Shown here: positions 50,405 to 61,300 of the stretch, piece after piece | Layout: every line of letters starts with the position of its first letter | Numbering within the stretch: the first letter of the stretch is position 1 | NCBI GenBank assembly: GCA_905178155.1 | Contig: CAJINV010000003.1 | Coordinates: 1,793,557-1,857,556 of the forward strand | DNA from: Amoebophrya sp. A120 | Lineage: Eukaryota > Sar > Dinophyceae > Syndiniales > Amoebophryaceae | Length of the DNA stretch: 64,000 bases | Direction: 5' to 3' | Made by a program: the position numbers and the translations under genes | The notes under the pieces: generated by a model | Seen by the model: only the letters and a program-made list of their open reading frames with translations | Database searches by the model: none | What the model was told of the DNA's origin: nothing

Positions 50405-50772
50405 TCACCATCTTCCAGTGAGGTGGTTCAAAGGCTCAGGTAGATGGAGCAGAAAAAGATATTCAGGTTGTAGTACATTAACGTATAGAGTCATTGTAAA
50501 AATGACCAATTGCAGGTGCGGCGCCGAAGTTGTTGAGCTATTTTCATTTTCTTCTCCTTCATCGCTTTCTTCGATTACATTTCTCGAAGTAGGAGACTCA
50601 TCAGAAATCAAGCGTCCGACGACGTGCGCACTAAAACCCAAATCGCCACTAGCTAGTCTCTTTTACCTCTTGTTGTGCGTCCTCCGAAATAATCCAGTTG
50701 CGGTGTCCGCGCAGGGCCACCACCAACACTCAGTTCATGAACGCGTCCGCGCCGGCGCAGGGACGCGATCAT
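50405..50772 (-). pseudogene. Two coding-like segments in different frames, possibly a broken or mini-intron gene
   Basis: From an ATG at 50770-50772 a frame with good coding look runs for 35 codons (MIASLRRRGRVHELSVGGG, then PARTPQLDYFGGRTTR) to AGAG|GTAAAAG near 50667 and meets a TAG within 15 bases. A second frame, coding-like and acidic (GFSAHVVGRLISDESPTSRN, EESDEGEENENSSTTSAPHL), starts about 20 bases later. It stays open to 50405. Only about 18-20 nt separate the usable parts, too short for an ordinary intron, and the simplest GT-AG join does not restore frame. This could be a frameshifted gene, two exons of a larger gene whose other parts I cannot place, or a sequencing error. No domain is recognised. 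Confidence 0.35.
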
Positions 50773-50921
50773 TGTACGCAACGAGGTTCCTGTTCGTTGG
50801 AGATGTTGAGAGCAGGAGAGCTGCACGATGATTCAATCACGTCGACTCCCCACGAAAGCCGACACCCACAACAGCATCTGCATCCAGGCACTTTCCTAGA
50901 GATTTCAGTTTCTACTGACGT

Positions 50922-52548
50922 TCAGTTTCTACTGCCGGTGTCGTCGTAGTTGATGCTCTGCGCATGCTCGCCCTGGCGAGTCTCGTGAATGCGACTTGCG
51001 ACGTTGAAGCGGCGGCGACTTCGGTACACACTGGTCGCCGGGGCCGGTCGGTCCTTTGCCGTGCTGTTCGCGGAGTACTTCTCTATCGTGGTCGCGGATA
51101 GACCCGCCGCTTTTCGTGCCTGGATTTCGACGCACTTTTGGTCCGTTACAGGACCACCTCCCGGGGGCGGCGAGGCACTGCGATCACGGTTCGGGGGAAC
51201 GGGCGGTGCTAGAGGTTGCTGGTGATGCCCTTTGCTACCTGCGTGTTTGAAGATGGTGCAATGGCGGGTCTTGCAGTTTTATCAATGTCGCATCAATTAT
51301 CTTGGTCTACTCGTCGTGATAGAGGTAGCACGGCATCATTTGTGAGTGTCGATGTTGATGTCTGATGTTCATACTTTCGACTACGTACTGGTACTCTCCA
51401 TGTCTAATTCTATCGTTCATACGACAAGTACCTGCGTTCTCTGCCGAAAATTGTTGCGCGCTGTCGTGTCGACCTGGTGCACAGTATTCTTCTTTTGCGA
51501 TTCGTCGCAGCGAGCCTGCTGATGGACCGCGATGCAGTTTCGCACCTGCCGGAGCAGATCTGGGCCGCGACGAGGACTGCTTCGCTTTGCTCGAAGATGA
51601 TGAGCTACCACCACGGTCAGCCCGCGCAGCTCCAGGAACGCCCCCAGTTGGTAGAGGGTAAATCGTCTCGTCGTCCACTCTCGCCTCCAACGGCCACCCG
51701 ACGGTGTGTTCCTGCTGCCCGGCCAACTCCGGATCCTCGTGCGCGCCACGCTTCTTCCTTGGACTGATTGGCACCTTGATCGCGTCATAGTTTCCGCTGT
51801 CGATCCTTTCCTTCCGCCGTTGCTCCCCGATTGGATCGCGCTCTCCCCAGTCCCGCTTCGGCGCCCTGCCCCCGGTGAGCGATCGGGAAGATCGCGCCTT
51901 CTTCAAAAACAGCATCTTCGGCGAGAGAGGCTGTCTCATCTTTTCACCCAACGACGAGCCCCTTGGGTTTGACGGCGAGCCCGCAGCGCCTCCTGCAGCG
52001 GGGGCCCCGAAGCAAAGGTTCATGCCGTCTCCAGTTGGGTCGCTGTCCCGCCTTCGGGTAGCAGTTCTTCGGCTGTGGTTTTTATTTCTACCGGAGAACA
52101 AAGACAGTCTTCGTTTGCTTTTGTAGCCGCTGGCGTGGAAGAGGTCGTGGTGGAAAAACTTTTGTTTTTGGTCGTCGTGGTACTCGGCGTCGCCATTGTG
52201 CCAGAAGATGCCCGCCTGCACTTCCCGGCAGTTTTTGTCCAAATCCTGGCCGCTGACGTAGTCGACGACCAAGTCCGGGTTCATGGCCATGCCCAGCGGC
52301 TTTTTCCGCATTCCCACCACCTGCAGTCCACCGCCGTCGCCGCCCCCAGTGGCAGCGCCCGACGAGGACGAAGACCCCTCTTCGTTGTGCACCCATCGCA
52401 CCACACGACACCGCTCGTTAGTTCCCGTGGGCTGCAGCTGCAGGCAGATCCGCTGATTCGTCAGCTGCTCCGACAACGCGCCCGAGACAAAACTGGCCTT
52501 CTTCAGAGCCGCCTCCGACACGCTCGCGTGCATTTTTTCTTTCTTCAT
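50922..52548 (-). CDS. Unknown basic, Ser-rich protein, two exons (496 aa)
   Basis: Exon 1 is 52548-51375 (ATG at 52546-52548) and exon 2 is 51238-50922. The join GAAA|GTATGA...ACGCAG|GTAGCA is GT-AG, phase 1, and gives 497 codons; without it the frame would run on to a later stop at 51307. The N-terminal ~145 residues look globular, with beta-like segments (SEQLTNQRICLQLQPTGTNE; ERCRVVRWVHNEE; NPDLVVDYVSGQDLDKNC). The motif KKPLGMAMNPDLVVDYVSG and the following acidic residues are the best-ordered part. The rest is basic and Ser/Arg/Pro-rich, probably disordered. Exon 2 adds TDQKCVEIQARKAAGLSATT and a polar tail ending TGSRN. No membrane segment or catalytic motif is evident, and I recognise no family. 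Confidence 0.72.
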
Positions 52549-53107
52549 TCTTTCTGTCTTGTAGCAGAAATCGGGAGCACACTAGCGAAACGAACCGTAC
52601 GGTACCTCCGAGGATAAGTACGAGTTTTTGTTTTTCCTAAACTGAATCAGTTGTGCAGCTGTTCACTCATACAACGCATGTGCTGCTCCAACTGCATTCA
52701 CAAAGAGCGAAGACGAAGACCGACTGAAAATTCATTGCGATGTTTCTCACAGACCCAGACGAAAACGACTCTCCACCACTACAACCCTCCCGCTCGTCAT
52801 ATCTTTATTTGTTCTCATTGCAATCATTGAGATTATCGCGCAAAAACAAGTTCGGTGCATCGGAACAAATGCATGTAGAATGCATCTTCTTCCTTGTCTC
52901 TCACTCTCACTGAAGTTGAACACAAGCAACGACAGTGCTTGCAATGCACATATTCGTCGCACCAGGGAACCGCCGCCGGCCATATGATGGCCATGATCAT
53001 GAAAGTGGCTCACTCTCCAGGCGGATGTGTCTTCTTGTTAGCAGTAGGCATCGCAGGAAAAAGCCACACAATGACACAGCAGCGTGCGTGCTGGTAATAT
53101 TTGTCAA
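52549..53107. other. Intergenic spacer, nothing recognised
   Basis: About 560 bp with only short ORFs on both strands and no recognisable RNA gene, repeat or element ends. Confidence 0.5.
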
Positions 53108-53455
53108 TCACACGACTATGCGCCGCCTGGCGCGATTCTTGGCCCGGCGCGAATGGGAATGACCGCAAAATAGGCGCGCCAAGGCTTCGACCGCTCTCTG
53201 CGAGCTCCGTGGGGCATCATCGGGCGAAGCTAGCTGCGAGGCGGGCGGCAGAGCGGCCACTTTGAAAAGAACGCACCCCGCAAAATGCTTTCGGCTATCC
53301 CCGGCCGCGCAGCAAGCGCAGGCTTGGAACGGCGGACAGTTCGCGCAACCCGTCACGCCATGGCCTCCCAATCCTCGTCGTGTATGGAACAAAAAAGCGC
53401 CACGAGCATCACTATCACTAAAATGGAACTCATGAAGGACGAGAACGACAAGCAA
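53108..53455 (-). pseudogene. Decayed partial duplicate of the adjacent zinc-finger gene
   Basis: The frame includes CANCPPFQACACCAAGDS followed by RKHFAGCVLFKVA. This aligns with CLSCGFHACRRCAGGD and KATGHAAGCVLFEVA of the neighbouring 53596-54132 gene, keeping the Cys spacing. Nucleotide similarity continues upstream (TTTTGTTCCATA shared). Past the match the sequence loses the second zinc module and becomes Ala/Arg/Ser-rich before a stop at 53108. No convincing ATG exists in this frame. In another frame a short hydrophobic signal-like peptide (MSSILVIVMLVALFCSI) ends at a stop before the Cys block, so a missing splice could still join them. I read this as a truncated tandem copy, probably a pseudogene. 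Confidence 0.55.
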
Positions 53456-53595
53456 CGAGGTCGAGGCGGCTTAGCTATATACTCGCGCTGACAAAAAAAC
53501 ACGCCAACCAGCCCCCCTTCGAATTATTTCCCTTAGCTCTGCAAAACATGAGGGCGAGCGCGAGCGCATAGATTCGCATGGCAGTGCCTTCTACC

Positions 53596-54132
53596 TTAAC
53601 CGAAGATGTGTGACTGCTCGCTTAGCTTTTTCGCGACATACATAGTGGAAGCAAGCGCCGTAGGCACCTGCGCGCCCACAGCCTCACGCGCACAAATGTA
53701 GGCCCTAGGGCCGAGAAGCAAGCAGGGCGGCAGACCAGCACCGGCCCCGCACTTGATGCGATCGCACCCCTCTGCTTTGTCTACCCGGGCGCGACAGTGC
53801 GGACACTGGTGACGAACGGAGTGCAGGAGTGCTCCCAGTTGTGCCGCCAGCTGCGCAGCCCGGGACTCGGCGGAACCTTCGGCCTCCACGCGAAGCCGTC
53901 TGGCAACGCTGCGCGAAGGGATCGCAGGGTGGGCCAATTCGTGGCAATGCATGCAAACCTCCAGCCCGCACTTGCGGCAGAGCAGCGCGACCACCTCGCT
54001 CTTCGCCACTTCGAACAGCACACAGCCCGCGGCGTGCCCTGTGGCTTTCACGTCGCCGCCCGCGCATCTCCTGCAGGCGTGAAAGCCACAGCTGAGGCAG
54101 CGCATCGACGTCCTGGCGCAGCTATGGAACAA
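53596..54132 (-). CDS. IBR/RING-like zinc protein, possibly RBR E3 ligase fragment
   Basis: The open frame up to 54132 has Cys/His clusters in the order of RING-between-RING proteins. First is CLSCGFHACRRC, then CRKCGLEVCMHCHELAH, then CPHCRARVDKAEGCDRIKC, whose CPxCxxxVxKxxGCxxIxC pattern is the start of a RING2 finger. RBR ligases pass ubiquitin through a RING2 cysteine. Here the finger degenerates after KCG into a Gly/Pro/Leu stretch, and the conserved C-terminal FCxxC part is missing, so activity is doubtful. No ATG begins the frame; the first in-frame Met is ten residues in, and an upstream exon is likely. The DNA here is GC-richer than its surroundings. A similar partial copy lies 140 bp downstream. 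A B-box-type finger is the other possible reading. Confidence 0.55.
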   Translation of the reverse strand: MFHSCARTSMRCLSCGFHACRRCAGGDVKATGHAAGCVLFEVAKSEVVALLCRKCGLEVCMHCHELAHPAIPSRSVARRLRVEAEGSAESRAAQLAAQLGALLHSVRHQCPHCRARVDKAEGCDRIKCGAGAGLPPCLLLGPRAYICAREAVGAQVPTALASTMYVAKKLSEQSHIFG

Positions 54133-55135
54133 ACAACAACAAGTACAAGCATGCTCATGTTCATACTGTGGTTATTTTGTTTTTTTTTTCTATGGGTAGT
54201 TGAATTTCTTCAGCCTAGTGCTCATCGCCCTCTTTATATGCCTCCTCAAACAGCCAGGATAAACCACTCTCCGTATAATCATTGTAATATACTCGAGTAA
54301 ATGTACATGGGCGAACGACGGCGAACTTTCTTTTCTCCTCGGGAGCACCATCCTCTCCACTCTAGTTCCCAACTTCGGTTCTACGGAACTGGTGGATTTC
54401 GCACCACTATAAAAGTCGCCGCACATCTACTTTATTAGTTCTTGTTGTTTCATGTGCTTTTTCTTTTCACAGCTGGCTCAAACCACTCACTGTCAGACGT
54501 ACGACTAAGTCAAACCACAAGACGACTTAGAACAACACTCACACTTAGATCTTACTGAGTGCTCATTTCCATTTGCAACACGAACGGGAACACACGGGGA
54601 AACCCAGATGAGGTCAAAACACTTCGCATTTATTTGTGAAATGAAGTAAAAATAGAAGTGGCTTTGACCCAAAGGTCTGCTTCAGGGAAAGTTCGCTGCG
54701 TATTTCTCTGTCTTGATTGAAGACACGGAGCTTGATATCGATTGTGAAAAAGTCTTCAAAGTGTGGCATTTGAAATTGAATCCAAGAGAAGTCGTGTGTC
54801 GTTGTCGGTCCGTTCTCTCTGTCTCAGTGGAGTCGTGCGAGTAGTCTAGTGCTTATAAACAGGAACAGAAACAGACCAAATATCACGATTGCTTAAAGAG
54901 TCCATTTCTTCTTCTGATCTGCAAAAAAATTATCAAGCTGGTTCAGCTACAGCTGCGCCGAGCTGGTGGTGCAAAATTGAAATCACATATACAATTATAA
55001 ACATACATATTTCAAATTTCATCATACACATCGATATTCCAGTGCATTTCGGTCTTTCTCTTTATTTCTCATTCTACATTATAGAGTTCTGCATCTAGAG
55101 GATAAAGTACTCCTGCACCTGCTGTCGTCACGCCG
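54133..55135. other. Intergenic spacer, nothing recognised
   Basis: About 1 kb, distinctly AT-rich against the GC-rich zinc-protein region next to it. There is no supportable ORF. An upstream exon for the zinc protein (a hydrophobic peptide starting MNMSMLVLVVVCSIAAP near 54160) is possible but unproven. Confidence 0.45.
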
Positions 55136-57092
55136 CTAGCGCGCTGCGGTCTGCGCAGCCCCGTTACTAGTAGCAGTTGTAGCGTCCTCGAGCACCACCG
55201 GTGCGTTCTCGATCTCCACCTTTTGACACACGGCGGCAGCCAGAATGTTTTCTGGAACGTGGGCAAGCAACGAGTTGGGTGTTGGGTACGCAGACGGACA
55301 CCAGCTGTATTTCTTTCTCACTGCCTCGGTCCGGTCCGCTAGCGGCGTGTCCCTTGCACTCTTCAGAGCGGTACGGCAGACGGAGAGGGTACGCAAAGAC
55401 AGCGGCACCACCCGCAACAACTGCGGATCCGACGCAACAGCTGTGTCGATTACTTCCGGCTCGAGGACCGCGAGGGCGACACGCGGCGACATTGTCGTTC
55501 GGCCTTTGCGCATGATGTTGTTTGCACGAAAGTGGTACCACTCTTCCCGGACTTCCTCGTGGTTTGGCGAGAGCAGCTTCGCCATGAAGTCGACAAGGCA
55601 GGAAAACACGTACGGATTCAGTTCGACCAGTTTTTGCACCAACCTTTTCAGGTGTTCGCCATTAGATCGGGCAGCGAAGTTTTTGGCCGTCGCGACTACC
55701 TTTTATAGGAAAGAAAAAACAAACATGTCCACCTCAGCGTCTCTGTCTCATGAGGCGTGGCGTAGTGACAATTCCGTGTACCGTGATTCCCAATCACGAT
55801 TGATCGCGATGTGAGTGTGGGAGTACAACATGTCGGCTAGGCAACGAAGCGCGTCAGATAAAAGCAAAATGAAAATCAAACAACAATATGCTCGTACACG
55901 GATGTAGGTAAACTGGTACTCATGTTCAATTTTAAACTCATGGATACAACGTACGCGTACCCGAGCATAGCTCAGAATAGTTTCGCAGTGAATGTGAATC
56001 GGAAAGTGTTGCTGTGCTCTGATCAGATCGTGCAGAAACGTCGTCGTTTGCGTCAGGCGGCTATTCGCGATGGCAAGTCCGTGGAGGATTGGCACGCACA
56101 TGCGACGAGTCAAATAGAACTCGTACGCTTGCTTGCCATCCGTAATGTGCGGGATCGAATCCAGGGCTGCATTCCAAGGAGTACGGGATCCAATACTAGG
56201 TACATCCTTTGGCGGGCGGTGCAGCAACATAAAAAAAATCCACCACACCTCCTCGTCCGAAATAAACCGGCTTCCCAAATCTTCATCGATGCCCTTAACC
56301 GGCACGTCATCGTCCAGAAATGAAAAGATGTGCAGTACGATTTCCGGTGGAATAGATTTCCGCGCTGAGACGGCTCGTTCAACGAGTTCTGCGCACCGAT
56401 GACGCTTCAATGTCACGTAGGTGGTGTACGCCGAACTGCGTGACTGTGATGTTGTATCGGAAGTTTGTGTTTGAGTTTTTTATTTTTGATTTTTTGTGCA
56501 GTTGTAGTTGTTGCAACATGCTCATAGGCATTACATCCACCATCCGAATCACATAAGAGAGAGCACTCAATGCGCAATCAGTATAGCAATAGTCTCTCGT
56601 CCTTGGTAAATGATGAAGTACCTTTGTGTCGTTATCTGTTCTACAGCGCGGGGCGCGCGGGAATGCGTGAACAATGTTGAAAGCAGCCAGTGCATGAGCA
56701 GGCAGGTTCGCAGGCGGCGGGGGTCTTGGTTTCTTGCAGGTACAGCGAGACGTAAGGTGGTCTGCGACGAACTCCACCACATATCGGTCAAATTCTTCAC
56801 GGTAAAGCGGTCCTTCGTCATTGAACCAGACCGATGCATCGCTTTTCGTTTTCTGCTGCAGGTTGAGGTGCTGGTAATTGTCCCTTTCTTCATACCGGTC
56901 TACAAACTGAAGAACATGCTGGTGCAACATCACAAAGAGGTCACAGAAAAGGCTGCTCTGAAGCCTTCCGATTTCCTTTGCGTGGTCTTTGTCGAAGAAT
57001 TGCTTCAGTGCCTGCAATCTGCACTTCTTGGTCCCATCGATGGCGCTCGAGCGATCCGCTCCCGGCATTTCTGTCTCGTCTCGTCGTTCCAT
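55136..57092 (-). CDS. F-box-like protein, three exons (505 aa)
   Basis: Exons 57092-56622, 56443-55961 and 55699-55136 total 506 codons. Both joins are GT-AG, phase 0 (AAAG|GTACTT...CACAG|TCACGC; TCGG|GTACGC...AAAG|GTAGTC). The N-terminal 157 residues are helical and charged, with a Cys/Pro-rich patch (CTCKKPRPPPPANLP). At about residues 187-202 the sequence SIPPEIVLHIFSFLDDD matches the start of an F-box, whose role is to bind SKP1 and bring targets to SCF ubiquitin ligases. Further helical segments follow (VWWIFFMLLHRPP; ITDGKQAYEFYLTRRM; LVQKLVELNPYVFSCLVDF). They are not classic F-box-partner repeats such as LRR or WD40. The C-terminus is Ala/Thr-rich. SCF adaptor is a reasonable but unproven role; only the short motif supports it. 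Confidence 0.75.
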
Positions 57093-58353
57093 TTCTCCTG
57101 CTACAACTCAACCTACCGGGCTAATACTAGGAAAATTGACCAAGATCAGAAACAGAATTGATATTGAAATTGAATGTTCTACATAAGCAGCCAGGCGGAC
57201 AGAGATGGTGGAGATTCGATTGAAATTGGCACAAGTAACTACAAAAGTTGTAAACAGATGGGAAAATTGCAGGGGAGTTTCGATTTGAGACAAGAAGAAT
57301 GCCTCTCAATACAAACAGAAAACTAAAACTAGCTGTAGCTTTTGAACTCGAATGCGGTTCGAGGCGTAGTTATATTTCTGTACCCCTGTCATTTACATTT
57401 TATTTGAGAAGAAAAAAAGGAATCAGCTCCAGCACCAGGAGTTCCGGATTTCTGCACCTGCTACAAGACTGATAAGTCACGGATTCTTCATGTTTTTGTT
57501 CTTCATATTAGAAGAACGCCACAGTCACGGAAAAAACGAGGAAAAACAAATCAACAAAACAAGAAAAACAGATGAATCGAATCAAATCTAGCACGGGACA
57601 CAGCTGCGCAAGAGCCTGTACTTAACTGGGCCCAACAACAACCGAATCCCATATTCAACTCGCACTCTTTCCGCTTTGATGGCGATACTCTTGCCGATCT
57701 TCACTCGGGCGATTTTGTTAGCGAAGCTAAGCACAGCGAAAGGCCTCTCCTAGCTTCTAAATGTAAAAAATGCCCTGCGCAGCAAAAGGTTTCCACTCAC
57801 AACTCTTTTGTCGATTTCGAATCCACAATTCATACATGCTCTTCGTGACTAAGTAACAGCAACGTGGTCTAGCAACGGATTTAGTTTCGCGCATTCTTGT
57901 CGTGCGATTCCGATTGCAGCAGCTGATGTAGTTCAGCACTGATCCACGTATCGGCTTCACTACTACGGTAGCTCGCGTCAGACGCGCTTTAAACTCAAAA
58001 CTGGCACTGGTTATTTCGAGTTCGAGGCTGCTTTATTTACAACAGGGAAATGTTGTCCACAGCCACTTGTCAGCTTTCGTTTCATACACTTACGCTTTTT
58101 GTGCATATAGAAATCGGAAAAACAAGAAAAAGCTCTGCTGCAGTTATTTCATTACCTCTCTGGTCATCATCCGTCATTATGTATCCTGAAGTAGCGAGGC
58201 GTGGACAAAGTTTAGGGCGTGCCCAACTTCTTAGTGCTACAACCAGCCGCGAAGCTCCTCTTCACTAATTCGTTTTACTGGCAGCCAGTTCGACGTCCTG
58301 CCTGTCACCCAACCGCAGATTTTACGATCCGACGCGAACTGAAACTCCAGCAA
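57093..58353. other. Long intergenic spacer, nothing recognised
   Basis: 1261 bp between the F-box-like gene start and the stop of the Ser-rich gene at the right edge. Only short ORFs on both strands; none looks coding. I see no RNA gene, tandem repeat or element ends. Confidence 0.5.
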
Positions 58354-61300
58354 TCAGACCGACTGCTCCATGGATAAGCCGTAGTCTGCCAGAAAGCATT
58401 GCACCATGTCCTGCATCCGTTGTTTGTGCATTTGCCGCAGCTTGGAGAGTTCGTCCTCGTGACCTGTTCATGTATTTTTGCAATTCCAATCTATTGGCAT
58501 TGCGCATTCTTGAGCGCTGGTGCTGTTTATCTTAATTGCATTTTGGTGTCAGAATCCGTACGTGCTTGAGTGCATTGAAGTACATTGGCGAGTGGCTGGA
58601 AACCGAAACTTTGCTAGGTGGAAAAATCAAGGCCACAGCAAAAAAGTTTGTATGTAAGTATGAACAAACGAAGTAAACTCTACGTGCTTCCTGGTCCTCT
58701 AACTGTTGGCGCAGAACCGCGACTCGTGCCTGCGCCCGCCGAGCCTCATCCATGATTCCCCGTGCGTGAGACGCTAGCTCTGTCTGGAACGAAAGCGCCT
58801 CCTCCTCCGATGCTGGCAGCAAATTCGCGTAGGGATCGTCATTATTTGCTCCGTCTGCAACAAGAACCAAACCCACATGACTGCCATGAACTGAACCGGA
58901 AAATGTTGGAACCACAGAAACGCCTTCGAGGCCCTCCTGTTTCTCAACACTAAAACGCCCAGTGCGAGAGACGCGACGGACCCGTGGTCCCTCGGATCGC
59001 GAGCGCCGTATCACTACATTCGATCTGCCTGCTCGTGGCGCCGAAAGAACACCGGCCGGCGAGACGCTTGCACTGGTGGTGTCCGCCTGCGTTGTCGTAC
59101 TCGTGTCTTCATTCTGATTGCTCCGCGCGGACCCGAAAGGCATCTTTTCTACCTTCATTCTAGGCGTTGTGCCAGAAGCAGGGGAGCGGCGTGGTGATGA
59201 TTGCATCGACCGGCGTCGACGGAGCGTTCCACTCGTTCTCGACCCATGCTGTCGTAGTTCTGACCGATGTAGGTCCTCTTGCCCAGACGGGGCACACGCA
59301 GTTGCGTAAACTGGATGGCGTGTGTTCAGGATTGGGATCACCGGACCGCAGGATTTACTACGACGGCTGCCAATCGTATCGCATCTTGTCAAATCAGCAT
59401 CAGCATCTTTAGGATCATCTGCTCCTGGAAACCCAACGTTTACGCGTCGCGGGCGACGTACCACTCGACGAACGACGGACGGACGGTTTCTGTTTCCGCT
59501 CGCGGATACCGAGACGCTGCCCTCCTGCTCCTCCTCTGTCACTGTCATCACGCGTGTACTTTGATTTTCTGCACCGATTGGGAGGAGCCCGTTACTTTTC
59601 ATTTCGCCTGGAGACGAGCTGTGCGGAGTCGAAACAGGCGGCGCCTGAAATTGGTTCCCTTCCGCCCTCGCTTCTGGTTCTGAAGGGGAGGCTCCTGCGC
59701 CTGCCGTGGGATAACAGGCGCACCACTCGAAGAATTGCTGGGAAAGAACGCGATTGCTGTAGGTCTTGTCCACTAGAGTTTGGAACAGTGCCCACGTTCC
59801 GTCCGCGGTGAGATTCAGTTCCGCCCGAAATTTTTCAACATCGACCGCAGGCACGAGCGCAAGAGTTTCCACGAACTCTCTCCCTCCGAGCGTCGCCTCT
59901 GCACGCGCCATTTGAACAACCGACCTGCCCCAGTTTTCGAGATTGATCACCGACGCCAGTGCGCGGCCGCAATGCGCGAGCGCAATCTCGAACACTGATA
60001 AGGATACCACAGCCGTCTGCTCGCCCCGATAATTGGTTTTGCGGCCAGTCACGACATGTTCCGGAGCGACATCTTCCTGCCGCACTGACGGTGGTCTAGC
60101 CCGATGGGAAGCTTGCGACTTCTCCTCCAGCTCAGAGAATATGAATTCCGCCTCGTCCTTGTTTATGCCGAGTGCGTGCTGCTTGAAGAGAGAAAGCCAT
60201 TCTCCTCGTGAGAGGTGTAAATCTTCTTGACCCGCGGGTTGTGTCCGCGAGTCGAGGAGCAACGAGCTGACGGAGCGACCGTTCAAACGGCGGCGGATGC
60301 GGCGCAGCAGACACCCGAGAACGCGAGGATCCTTCTTCCAAATGGTAGACAGAGGCTCCACAACATGAAATTGTTCATCAGCATTTTCCGCCTGGAGCGC
60401 TGCGTGATGATGTGATCGCAGATCGGTCACGGATGTGATTTTGGACGTCGAGGATTCTTGCAGCTCGAAGTCGCTTCGCTGAGACGGCGATGGTGCGTTT
60501 ACGGTTGGATGTGGATCAGGATCTCGACGAACCATGGCGTTATAGCAATCAGGACGGGAGCGAGCTCGTGCTTGGTTGCCATTCCGACTGCTTTTGGGTT
60601 GTGTCGACGATGGTGCAACATTTCCATCGTCCTGCAGGACAAGTCGGCCGTGTTCTTCCGGCTCCGACGATGAAGTATCTTCATCTAGGCCGAAAGGATT
60701 CAGTGCGAGGTCTCGCTCTGATTCGGGTCCCGCCTCCAGAGCCAAGCTCGCGTCGGGCTCTCCTATGTACGAACTCTCCTCAGCCTCGAGCATCGCAAGA
60801 GCCGACGTCCTCTGCCCCGATGCTCTTCGCCTTCCCGTCGACGGAAGTGGTATCAGTTCCTCGAGCGGTTCGAGCCTCCCGCCGCGTCGACCGGCAGCGG
60901 GACTGCTTGACTCCAGGTTGTCGAAATCCAACCGAACGAGTACCGGGGTGTTGCTACGTTTCTGATCCGAAAGCCGAATTTGACCGCTAGGCGAAATGTG
61001 GCGCTGGGAGGGCGAGGTATCGAAACCGCACGACGCTGCAAACGTGGAATTTCCGTCAGCTCGTGGGCCGGCGGTTGTAGACCACTGTGGCAGTCGCCTA
61101 GCAACACTCTGCTGGCGGGAACTGCTCGAATTGATAGCATCTCCTTTTCGACGTGGAGGCGACTCGAATACAAAGGCGTCGGTGCCAACGTCGCAGCTCC
61201 GCCGAGGCGTGCGGGCTGCAACAGTGCTTGACGAATCAAAGTGATTTGATTCTAGCACCGCCGCCTCCTCGTCTCCGCACTCTGATGATGGGCAGGAGCG

